Shown piece by piece: positions 42,328-51,806 of a stretch of DNA of 64,000 nt. Source of the stretch: Blattamonas nauphoetae (lineage: Eukaryota > Preaxostyla > Oxymonadida); assembly GCA_033064195.1 (NCBI GenBank), contig JARBJD010000081.1:124001-188000 (forward strand), given 5' to 3'. A model generated the notes under the pieces. That model was not told the origin of the DNA. It saw nothing but the letters and a program-made list of their open reading frames with translations, and searched no databases. Numbering within the stretch: the first letter of the stretch is position 1; each line of letters opens with the position of its first letter. The translations under genes and the position numbers were made by a program.

Positions 42328-45300
42328 TCAGTCGGACGATGAGCGTCTCGGATGGGTATTCAGACATTGATCGAAGTCGAACACTCTCAGTCTCCGTTTC
42401 TGCTCAACTCGTCGGATTGTCGCCAGAAGAATCCCAATCACAGCAATCCCTTTCTCGTAGTCATCCAAGAACGACGAATTCGACACAGCGAACACGACAT
42501 GATCCAACAGATCTCGCTTCACCAATTTCATTCGAACAGCATCAGACGAGACACTGACAAATCGATGGAAGAACTCGAAGGCAGCAGACGCGACAGAAGG
42601 AAAGGGAGATCTGGGAAGATGAAGAAATGAATGAGAGGAGATACAGAAGAGTCTTCGAGAGAAATGCAATGACGAAGAGGTCGACAGTGGAAGAATGCGA
42701 AACTGAGAAAAGATGACAACAGCAAGACCAGACCGTCAGAAGCCAAATGACGAACACAGAGAGACAGAATGCGGTTGAATTGGATGAAGGTCAGTGCTTC
42801 ATATTTGATTGTTCGGATGGTGTTCCAGTCGGGGAGGATTCTGAGTGGGATGAGGAGAGACGGGATGCCAGAGTGAGAGGGGAGTGTTTGGAGGATGCCT
42901 CGCTGAGCACCAGCCAGAGAAGGAAGATGGCAGAGGAGTGGAGAGTCGAAGTGACCAGGAACGCTGAGCCAGTGGAGGGACACAACACTCTCTCCAACAA
43001 GACCCAACAAGTCCAGCTCGAGTTGTTTCAGGCTCGAACCGAAGGGAACCAGCATCTTGAACACTTTGGCGAGAGACGAACACGCACCGAAGGAAGCGAT
43101 ACAATCACCAAGTTCGTAGAAGACGACTAGAAAAGTGGTCCAAATGTCAAATGTTGCTCTGACGAGGTGTGGAGAGGAGAGGAGTGTGTCGAGAAGGCGA
43201 GGAGGAGGAAAGGAATTGAAGAGGGTGTGAATGATCGGCAGTGTGGAGTCCTGTTCTGATGAGAGGTCGAGAGAAAGCATTTTCATGAGAAGGAGAAGTG
43301 CTTGTTGACTGAGATTGAGTGTGGGATGTCGAAGGAGGAGCGAATGTAGTCCAACAGATGGAGTGCGGAGGAACTTTCTCGATGTGCAGTGTTTCACATC
43401 AGGCCAATTTCTGAAGAACGCGTCTGGATCCGATCGGAGATACCGTTCGAACATCAGATCCATCGGGAAGAAGGAGCGTCGGTGTTTGGGGGCGATGGAG
43501 GTGTGGCTGAGAAGGTATGCAGCATTTGGGCGAAGGAAGAACTTCTGTGGACTTGAGTCCAAATCAATTGTGATGACTTCTGTCAGAGCAGAAGGGAAAT
43601 CACAGCCACGAAAGACAGACAAGAACGCACCGAACACAATTGCGTGTGCACTCAGAAAAAGTGTTGATGGTTCCTGTTTTGAAGACGAAATCGGATCGCT
43701 GGAGAGGCGCGACATCATCTGGTGCCTCTTCTCAAATGAAAGGAGGAAGTCCATTTTCCATCGAAAGGACAGCGAAACAGCATCGCTGACGAAGACTCTG
43801 CAGACGAAGAAACAAGCGAAGTCGAAGAGGATTGTGTCACTCAGATCAGTCGCCAGTAATCCGCCGAAATCAAAGTCTGACTCAGTCATCATCTCTCCAG
43901 GCCCAATTTCGGATTGGAACTGCAACCATCTCACCCATAAATTCAGCAGGGTGATCTTCTCACAGTATGTGCCATCACGTAACGCCTTTCGGAGACTCTG
44001 AAATTGACTGTCACGAGGATCATCAACTGTTCGAAGCAGATCGCCGATTGTGTTGATCAGATTGTGACATTCGGACTGGATGGCGTTATTGGACGATCGG
44101 AGACCAGAGATGAGGAACGTCTGGAAAGCGTGTAATTCAACAATGCATTCTGTGGATTGTGTCGCTTCGAGAACAGCATGACACCGACGAAGTGAAGCTA
44201 CAACCTTCCTGTCGTCTGCTTCATCAAACAACGAAATCTCAAACTTCTCATTGCGATTGACGAATTGAGGAGTTGGTTGAAAATGAGCGTCCAGAAATGA
44301 TTCCGAAATGTCTGATGGACGGATGTCCCACGGGAATGAAGTTGGAGAAGGTCGTGTGAGGAGGCCATGAATTGCAGAGAGGATCTGTCGGGAGTGATGA
44401 GCGATGGAGTCAGCATGGAAGACCAACTGGTCAGAAGTGAGGAGTTGAGAATCGGAAGACGATTGTTCAGATGGGAGTGACGTTTGGGTGGAGATGGCTG
44501 ACGACAAACCCGACGAGCTGACATTCATCAGATTCCACGTCACATCAATCACGCTTGAGAGACGAGTGGATGTGCTGATCTCGTTAGAAGAGGATTCTGT
44601 TTCGTTGGTCTCTTCGATTCTAAGTGGATTGGCGCGGAGTTGATGTTTCGTTTGGAGGGAGAGGAGAGTGGCTCGAAGACAGCGAGATTGGAGGAAGGAA
44701 AGATCACTCTGAAGGGATGAATGAACACAAATGAAGACACACCAACGAAAACACTCTCTGCTTTACGACCTCCATCATCTTCACCCATTCCGTCCAGTCA
44801 AAGAATGCATTCTGAACTGTCTCCAAAGAGTGTGTCTCTTTGATCTTCTTCACAGCATCCAGAAGATCTTCCGAATATTCAACATCATTTCCGCGCAGAA
44901 ATGACTGATCTGGCAGAATGAAAGAGCTGTGATTGTCAGGATGAAGAACAAAACGAGTGAACGATGCGGAGAGTTTGTGGACGAGAAAAGGATTGGAAAA
45001 TGGAAGATCTTTTTCGTAATTGACCAAAAAATGTTCCGCAAAATCAGGTGAGAGATCGGTTGGAGATGAGTTTGGGAGAATGAGATTTCCAGAAGCCACG
45101 AAATGTTCGACGAGAGCAACCATGATGCGAGAGAAGACAATGTCCAGCTGCTTGTTGTCAAGAGGGAGGATCAATCGGTTGAGCTGTTCGAGTGTTCGAT
45201 GAATGTGAAGAAAGAATTTGCAGAGTGTGGAGATGTCGGAAGAGAGAGAACCATAAAGCGATGGTTCGTCTGGCGAGCAGGGAAAAGCTGTTCAGACGAT

Positions 45301-45645
45301 GAAAGGAGAGAAAGAGAAGACCGATCACGATTGTGGAGGATGAGTCAATTCGGATGTTCTCGGAGGTCAGAGGCGGGGCAGAGGGGTGTTCATTTCGGAA
45401 CAATTCAGCCCCAATCACCGCTTCAACAAACCATTCCATCAATATCTGCAGGAGGTTAGAGAAAGAGGAGAACAACACACTGTCCAAGAAAGAGACTCAT
45501 CACTGCTTTCAAACCGCTTGACAAGCGATGCGAGAGATTGTGTCCGAATCTCCTGAGAAAGTGCATTATCAGTCACATCACTGTTGTCACAATCAGTGGA
45601 TGGAGAAACAACGGATGGGTGAGACAGAGAAGTTCGTTCACTCAT
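42328..45645 (-). CDS. P2: ~1050-residue protein of unknown function, paralogue of P3, one extra base
   Basis: Five exons on the minus strand: 45481-45645, 44755-45445, 42758-44708, 42645-42702, 42328-42610 (introns 35, 46, 55 and 34 nt). The protein is helical and Leu/Ser/Phe-rich with no catalytic motif. It aligns along its whole length with P3. Matched blocks include MEWFVEAVIG/MEWFVETVIG, DISTLCKFF/DLNTVCDLI, FDEADD/FDEEDE, SLHWLSVPGHFDSPLL/DLHWPSIPTSFDSPLL and SSDAVRMKLVKRDLLD/SSDAVRMELVRRGVLD. Every intron position and phase matches P3. Exon 2 is 691 bases against 690 in P3; the extra base, near 45275-45290, shifts the frame between FHRLNSF and SPDEPSLYG. The gene is thus a young pseudogene or the base is an assembly error. 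Confidence 0.7.
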
Positions 45646-46466
45646 TCAAAAAAAGATGAGAAGTGTCTCACTCTCAACTGAAATCGTAGAAAGAAAACGA
45701 GAGAGTAAAGACATCACAAAACGATAATAGATGTAGAAAAGGATCGGGTAAGATCGAAAAATGAACACTGAACGAATATATTTTGGTAAAACCCTGACGA
45801 ATGATAAATTAGAAAACAATACGATTTGAGTATGGTTTGGGAGCGTAAATTAGAATGCCCGATTCTGTGAGTGCTTCAACGATGATGAGCAGGCATCTGA
45901 GTAGTCCCATCAAAATAGGTAAAACTGGGATCAATTGATGTCAGTGCCTAAATTTGTACTGAGATCATATTTCAACTCTTTTCCTTTGAGATTTTCTCAT
46001 TATCACTTCATTAATCATGTTCAATTCACTTCTTGTTTTCACATAATGCTCTTCAATATTTCAGACAGCTCTTATTTCCCAAAAACACGCACGATCACAA
46101 TCACCAACACTTCTTTTTTCGATGTATTCCCTTCATTGACTTTTGTCAGTGAGAAAAAACCATCAAAGAAGACATAATAACGCATTATCGACTTGTTTTT
46201 ATAATTATTGTTGTAGAACAAACTGAACAGCAGCACCCAAAGTTTGCATTTTCATGATCTATGAAGTGACCATTTTCCTTTTTACTTTTTTTTCCATTCA
46301 AATATCATATATAAGAAGACTTTTTTGAAATGAAAGAAACGAAATGGTATTGTAGGTATTTAGTGGGATCAGATCCGACTGGGATCACTGGGATCAAATC
46401 AGAAGCCTGATGATGAGAGTGAGGAGATAGAAGTCACTGTGGAGTGATTCGAGCGGGTGCGTTCGA
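45646..46466. other. Intergenic, nothing recognised
   Basis: About 820 AT-rich bases upstream of P2. A plus-strand frame at 45935-46177 is hydrophobic and looks like chance. Near 46365-46400 the short string GGGATCA recurs three times within 40 bases. Confidence 0.55.
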
Positions 46467-47555
46467 TCAGTCCCAGATCAGGTCCCAGTCCTTCACAAAC
46501 GCTCCCAGCAATTGCGAGATCGTGTGGAAATCTTTGACAGCATATATGTCAGAGAGTCCGCATGTGCTGTTCATCAACATCTGTTCCAGTCTGTCTTCGA
46601 AGCCTTCCGAAAACAGAGCTTGGACGATCTGCTTCCCAGACAGGTCCACTTCTGCCCCTTGCTCCTTCCATTCCCTCAGCGAAAAGATGAGATCACTGAG
46701 AGTAGTGCAGAGAGGATTCCAGCATTCGACGGATGAGAGGCAGCTTGAGTATGCCAGCACAATCTGAGAAGAGAAGACATATTCCAAAGTCGGACGATGA
46801 AATGGGCCGATTTGAAGGAGGGTGCCCAAGAGGACCATGAGGGAGTTGGACAAGGTTTCATTGAGGGAGCGCCGATTTCGACAGAGATAGTTCAGAAATG
46901 GTGTGGACGGAAGAACGACCTTCTGAAAGATGATATCACGATGGTTGCATGCGTCGACTGAAGCAGGGATGCCAAGCTTCCTGAGGGAACTTTGATTAGT
47001 GTAGTAGACGTGATTAGTGATGATTTCGAGAAGATTGTTGATCATCGTTTCATTTCCTGAAATTGGCAGTGTGTGAGGTCGAAAAAGAGCGAGAATTTTG
47101 GTGATGAGATCTGATTCGATGAGATGGGATCGATGAACAATGGATGAATTGCTTGTCGTTTTATTTAGGAACGACAATGCTTCCGCAACCACAGATGAAT
47201 CGGGAGATGACAACAAAGTGAGAATGCTCTCAACAAAGCCAGAATGGGATCCATTTGAATCGGGAACAAGGCCAGTGACGAGTTTGTCAGCATGGTTTTG
47301 ATTGTCTTGTTCTGGTCCAAGGCTCCGGAAAAATTGGGCGGTTCTGTCCTGAAGTGTATTGTCAAAAGAGTATTCCTCTTTCACAAGAGCAACTAGCGAA
47401 CAGAAAATTGTCGATTTGTCCTTGAATGTCATCTCCGTGTTCGGAACGAAATTCAGGAATGATTCGTGCAATGTATTGACCGTTGAAGGTGATTCCGGTG
47501 AATGAGATTGAATAGTTGTGCTAGTAAGAGATTGAACCGCAATGTCGTATTCCAT
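46467..47555 (-). CDS. P4: ARM/HEAT-like repeat protein
   Basis: A 362-residue frame. The sequence is helical and repetitive in the way of armadillo-like folds: FVESILTLLSSPDSSVVAEALSFLNKTT, then LIESDLITKILALFRPHTLPISGNETMINNLLEII, then LGIPASVDACNHRDIIFQKVVLPSTPFLNYL, and near the end GKQIVQALFSEGFEDRLEQMLMNST. I recall this pattern as an abundant oxymonad family of unknown function; no sequence search was done. Family members usually have a short extra N-terminal stretch; an overlapping frame just upstream (MDMNCPPSSDTKLSDSESIEF, about 47585-47645) could supply it, but no intron joins the two in frame. The start may therefore be eroded. The Tc1-like transposon lies about 320 bases upstream. 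Confidence 0.7.
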   Translation of the reverse strand: MEYDIAVQSLTSTTIQSHSPESPSTVNTLHESFLNFVPNTEMTFKDKSTIFCSLVALVKEEYSFDNTLQDRTAQFFRSLGPEQDNQNHADKLVTGLVPDSNGSHSGFVESILTLLSSPDSSVVAEALSFLNKTTSNSSIVHRSHLIESDLITKILALFRPHTLPISGNETMINNLLEIITNHVYYTNQSSLRKLGIPASVDACNHRDIIFQKVVLPSTPFLNYLCRNRRSLNETLSNSLMVLLGTLLQIGPFHRPTLEYVFSSQIVLAYSSCLSSVECWNPLCTTLSDLIFSLREWKEQGAEVDLSGKQIVQALFSEGFEDRLEQMLMNSTCGLSDIYAVKDFHTISQLLGAFVKDWDLIWD

Positions 47556-47878
47556 CGAGAAACAAAAGAGATCATGCCCATGAACTCGATTGATTCCGAA
47601 TCGGACAATTTGGTGTCTGACGATGGAGGACAGTTCATATCCATGCTACCTTTCTTGGACAAAAAAGAAACAGAATCTTACTCTTCATTGGTCCTGATCC
47701 ATCAACATAACTTTTCTAAAAAAAGGGAGATGATTGGGCGATTGAATAGTCAGAGGAAATGTGATGAAAGCGAGAAAGGTGCGGAGGACACGTGCTTGAC
47801 GTGAGACCAATTCCACCGTGTCGACACACTCCGCAAAAACATAATGGATAGAACAATTGTTGCTTAAACTGGTAGGTA
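47556..47878. other. Intergenic between P4 and the Tc1-like element
   Basis: About 320 bases. It contains the possible eroded N-terminal frame of P4 and the left TA target (47877-47878) of the transposon. Nothing else is recognised. Confidence 0.6.
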
Positions 47879-48797
47879 CAGTCCTTTCCAAAAAGTTGAT
47901 CAGGTGTTCCAAAAAGATGACTGATCGACTGGATACCCTCGCCCATAATACTCTTTCTCGTGTCAGGACCACTTTCTCCGTTAACCTCATATCTCTTTTT
48001 TGTGTGCATACATGGACAGATCGTGACTTGAAAGAGGGTATGTCTTCTTTGTGGAGGGAACAAAACACACTTTGTCGAGATTTTTTGTCGTTTGTTTTCC
48101 GTCATGTTTTTGCTCTCACTATTCGTCCTTATCTCTAACAGGGCAAGATAATTCATTAAAATGTGAAATTACTCGGCAGTTTGCTTTTTCATCGCTGTTA
48201 AATACATATTTTCAGATGAAGAGAACTCATCCATTCCAAAGCAAGAATTGGGTGCGTATGTCAATTCTTAGCTCTTTTCTCTTCGTCCTTCTTCATAGTC
48301 ACGACTTCTGGACGCCACTTCAAATGTGTTTTCCAGTTCCGAATGCACTACCTGCCTGTAATGACCACAAGAACGCTGATCCCGATTCTCTCTCTTCAAC
48401 AACTTAACGTTGACTTTCGCATGTTTTCTCTCTTATTTTAATCATGTTATTCAGGAATCACAAACAATACTTCCGAGAGAGGAAGCATTACAAGAATTTC
48501 TTCCCAAACTTTGAAAAGCCGTCATTTCACTGCAAATATACATTTTTATGCTTGATTTCACTTGTCAAAATGTTTATTCCCTTCTATTATTCTCGTATTT
48601 CTTTTTTTTCTCGGTTTCAATACATATTCATCTCATAACTTCCACTTCACTAAATTGTTGTTCGGATCTTTTGATGGACATGTGATGTTTTTTGGCACTT
48701 TGCATTTTTGTGACATCGACATTCGTTTATTCTCATTTTTGCTCTCAAAACTACTGTACAAATTTTTCTTACTCGTCATTTCACCTCGACTACTTTT
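47879..48797 (+). repeat. Left terminal inverted repeat of the Tc1-like element
   Basis: About 919 bases, matching the reverse complement of 50347-51263. Identity ends near GACTACTTTT. Its open frames (48051-48407 among others) recur exactly on the other strand of the right repeat. They are by-products of the repeat, with no sign of being genes. Confidence 0.92.
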
Positions 48798-48993
48798 TTG
48801 CCTTTTTCACTCCCACAAAATTTTTTCAATTAATGTCAATTATCATTTCGCGATTTAGACAATACAATACATCTACTATCAATTTTATTCTAATTTCTGT
48901 AAACACAAAAGTCGGTCAAAATTCTGGTGTCCCCATAGTAATTTTTCTTCTTTATCTCGAAGCCAATCCATCCATTTTCGATCGTTCTCTTCC

Positions 48994-50265
48994 ATGAACT
49001 TCTACGATGGAAACGCTCTTCCAAATCCACTTTATCTTGATTTGCGCAATCCATTAGAACAAGACAATGCAATAAACTACGTTCCGCAACTTCATCAGTA
49101 CCAAATTCAGCCACAACCAGAGCCGCCACACATTAATCAGCAAGCCCTTCATGCTGAGGTAGACATGTACGAAGCGTTGGCCCCTCCTCCTCCACCTCCG
49201 CCTCCGCCTCCGCCTCTGGTACCACTTCTACCAATCCTCCATCGACCATACACTCCAGCCACACCTGAAAAGAGAGTCCGACTGACGCTCCTGTATCGTG
49301 AGAATGGAGAGACAAAATCAGTCACGTGGTATGCGCAACGGGTAACGCTCACTGTCCCAACAACAACTCGCTTCATTCGACAACTTCGCCGAGGCGAATC
49401 AATTACTCACAATCTTCCACGAAGAGGCAGACCGGATCGAAGGAACGACAGGTTCCGCAATCAGGAAGTTAGACGGCTGCTCCAGGAGGACGGACAGCGA
49501 ACTCTCAGAGAGATGGCGGCACATCTCAGCGCGCAAGGTCACCAGACAAGCCCAACAACAGTCTTTCGGATGTTGTCACAGCGGAATGAAGTAAACCGAG
49601 ACATGCCTCTATTCTCCTTCAAACGTGTCAGAGTGAGAGCTCCAGCGGCCAACACAGAAGAAAACAAGAATGCTCGCGTGGCTTTCATCCAAAATGCGAT
49701 GGCTCACATCCGCGACGGATGGTTTCCAATCTTCTTGGACGAAACATCATGGAACATCGAATGCGTGCGGAGATACGGATGGGCTGAAGTTGGCAGGGCT
49801 CCACTCGTCGCAAGACCGACCAATTTCGTTTCGTTGACCGCGATTACGTCAATCTCACCCAATGGAGTTGGTCACACAGAGCTCATTCGAGGTCCAATCA
49901 CTGCCGATGTCTTCGAAGCATATCTCAGGAGACTCCTTGAAACCAACACAGCTCGACGTAGATGGGTTCTTATCCTGGACAACGCCGGAATACACCATGT
50001 GGCCACTCAGAACATCGTTCTCGAGGCAAATCAACGAATTCTGTACAACGCCGCTTACAGTCCAGACCTGAATCCCATCGAAAATGTCTTTGGCTTCTGG
50101 AAAAACAGAGTGGAAGCACAAATTCGTGACTGGCAAGGAGAGAATCACTTTTTGGATCAGATTCGTGAAGCATTTTCGCAGATCTCTCCTGATGAAGTCT
50201 TCAGATGCATTGAAAGTTGTCGAGCGGTTCAGTGGCCTCGAGCAGTAAGGCGAGAGGATATGTAA
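48994..50265 (+). CDS. Tc1-like DDE transposase
   Basis: A 423-residue intact frame that cuts and pastes its own element at TA sites. After a Pro-rich N-terminal part with a run of 11 prolines come a helix-turn-helix DNA-binding region with the GRP-type linker RRGRPDRRND, then a second helix-turn-helix (LQEDGQRTLREMAAHLSAQG). The catalytic core has FLDETSWNIE, VLILDNAGIHH and YSPDLNPIENVFGFWKN, giving all three acids in order. Counting between the second Asp and the Glu gives 33 residues, one fewer than the DD34E of classical Tc1. The ATG lies about 200 bases inside the left inverted repeat end. No intron is needed. Confidence 0.93.
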   Translation: MNFYDGNALPNPLYLDLRNPLEQDNAINYVPQLHQYQIQPQPEPPHINQQALHAEVDMYEALAPPPPPPPPPPPLVPLLPILHRPYTPATPEKRVRLTLLYRENGETKSVTWYAQRVTLTVPTTTRFIRQLRRGESITHNLPRRGRPDRRNDRFRNQEVRRLLQEDGQRTLREMAAHLSAQGHQTSPTTVFRMLSQRNEVNRDMPLFSFKRVRVRAPAANTEENKNARVAFIQNAMAHIRDGWFPIFLDETSWNIECVRRYGWAEVGRAPLVARPTNFVSLTAITSISPNGVGHTELIRGPITADVFEAYLRRLLETNTARRRWVLILDNAGIHHVATQNIVLEANQRILYNAAYSPDLNPIENVFGFWKNRVEAQIRDWQGENHFLDQIREAFSQISPDEVFRCIESCRAVQWPRAVRREDM

Positions 50266-50346
50266 GGAATCGAATTCTTTGTTCAGTGAAGTGATGTTTG
50301 GTCCACTTCATTTTCAGTTTTGTTCACGGGTAGTTGCAGAAAATGG

Positions 50347-51263
50347 GAAAAGTAGTCGAGGTGAAATGACGAGTAAGAAAAATTTGTACAGTAGTTTTGA
50401 GAGCAAAATGAGAATAAACGAATGTCGATGTCACAAAAATGCAAAGTGCCAAAAAACATCACATGTCCATCAAAAGATCCGAACAACAATTTAGTGAAGT
50501 GGAAGTTATGAGATGAATATGTATTGAAACCGAGAAAAAAGAAATACGAGAATAATAGAAGGGAATAAACATTTTGACAAGTGAAATCAAGCATAAAAAT
50601 GTATATTTGCAGTGAAATGACGGCTTTTCAAAGTTTGGGAAGAAATTCTTGTAATGCTTCCTCTCTCGGAAGTATTGTTTGTGATTCCTGAATAACATGA
50701 TTAAAATAAGAGAGAAAACATGCGAAAGTCAACGTTAAGTTGTTGAAGAGAGAGAATCGGGATCAGCGTTCTTGTGGTCATTACAGGCAGGTAGTGCATT
50801 CGGAACTGGAAAACACATTTGAAGTGGCGTCCAGAAGTCGTGACTATGAAGAAGGACGAAGAGAAAAGAGCTAAGAATTGACATACGCACCCAATTCTTG
50901 CTTTGGAATGGATGAGTTCTCTTCATCTGAAAATATGTATTTAACAGCGATGAAAAAGCAAACTGCCGAGTAATTTCACATTTTAATGAATTATCTTGCC
51001 CTGTTAGAGATAAGGACGAATAGTGAGAGCAAAAACATGACGGAAAACAAACGACAAAAAATCTCGACAAAGTGTGTTTTGTTCCCTCCACAAAGAAGAC
51101 ATACCCTCTTTCAAGTCACGATCTGTCCATGTATGCACACAAAAAAGAGATATGAGGTTAACGGAGAAAGTGGTCCTGACACGAGAAAGAGTATTATGGG
51201 CGAGGGTATCCAGTCGATCAGTCATCTTTTTGGAACACCTGATCAACTTTTTGGAAAGGACTG
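50347..51263 (-). repeat. Right terminal inverted repeat of the Tc1-like element
   Basis: Inverted partner of 47879-48797, about 917 bases. The 118-codon frame at 50735-51091 on the minus strand is identical to 48051-48407 on the plus strand. Confidence 0.92.
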
Positions 51264-51267
51264 TATA

Positions 51268-51622
51268 CAGGGTGGCCCAGAAGTAGTCTAACCGTATGGG
51301 TCGATCACTTTTCTTCGATCTTGCGCAATTGACCCCAATCGTCTTTCTCTTCTTTCCTATGCTTCAAAATTTCCCTTCTTTTCATTTCACAAGTGCTTCC
51401 TCGACTGTAGTCTCGATGGATCTCATGAAACGGGACTGACTCCGTTTTTTGAACACTCCTTTCTTGAGCGGACAAGGATTGTTGATCAACGAAACAGTGG
51501 TGAAAAGAAAAGAAGTGAAATTAAGAAGCATTGTAGTGAGGAGAAAGACGATTGGTGTCAACGGAATTTGTTCGACGAGAAGTGATCGACCCATAGGGTT
51601 AGACTACTTCTGGGCCACCCTG
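51268..51622. mobile_element. MITE of the CAGGGTGGCCCAGAAGTA family, copy 2
   Basis: A 355-bp element with inverted ends starting CAGGGTGGCCCAGAAGTAGT. The repeats extend about 45 bases (through TATGGGTCGATCACTT) and it is flanked by TA on both sides (51266-51267, 51623-51624). It shares ends and length with the copy at 24896, though the interiors differ. It directly abuts the Tc1-like element: the two TA targets are adjacent, giving TATA between them. It has no coding capacity, so a source transposase must act in trans; the end sequence differs from that of the neighbouring Tc1-like element. Confidence 0.9.
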
Positions 51623-51806
51623 TATGTTCGATGAAGCCTCAGCACTTCAACTGACTGATATTCAGAAGTGAATGCCGTTGTAATGGCGAGGCAGAGAGGA
51701 GAAGGGATGTTGGTGAAGATCCCGGGCTGTTCTTCGCAGCCCACAAAGAGTCTTGCTTCTCTCGTTGACATGTCCACTTGAATCGAAGCGATCTGTCCAC
51801 AATCGA

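Larger units (their letters stand above)
47879..51263 (+). mobile_element. Complete Tc1-like (IS630-Tc1-mariner) transposon with ~0.92 kb terminal inverted repeats
   Basis: A 3385-bp element flanked by TA on both sides (47877-47878 and 51264-51265). Its ends begin CAGTCCTTTCCAAAAAGTTG and are inverted copies for about 0.92 kb each, differing only by small homopolymer length changes. Between them lies one intact plus-strand transposase. The inverted repeats make up more than half of the element, far longer than the tens to few hundreds of bases usual for the superfamily. Near-identity of the repeats, an intact gene and a clean TA duplication all point to recent, perhaps current, activity. Confidence 0.92.

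Noticed and set aside
48051-48407. 118-codon frame identical to one at 50735-51091 on the other strand
   Set aside because: Both lie in the terminal inverted repeats of the Tc1-like element; the identity reflects the repeat, and the composition is not protein-like.
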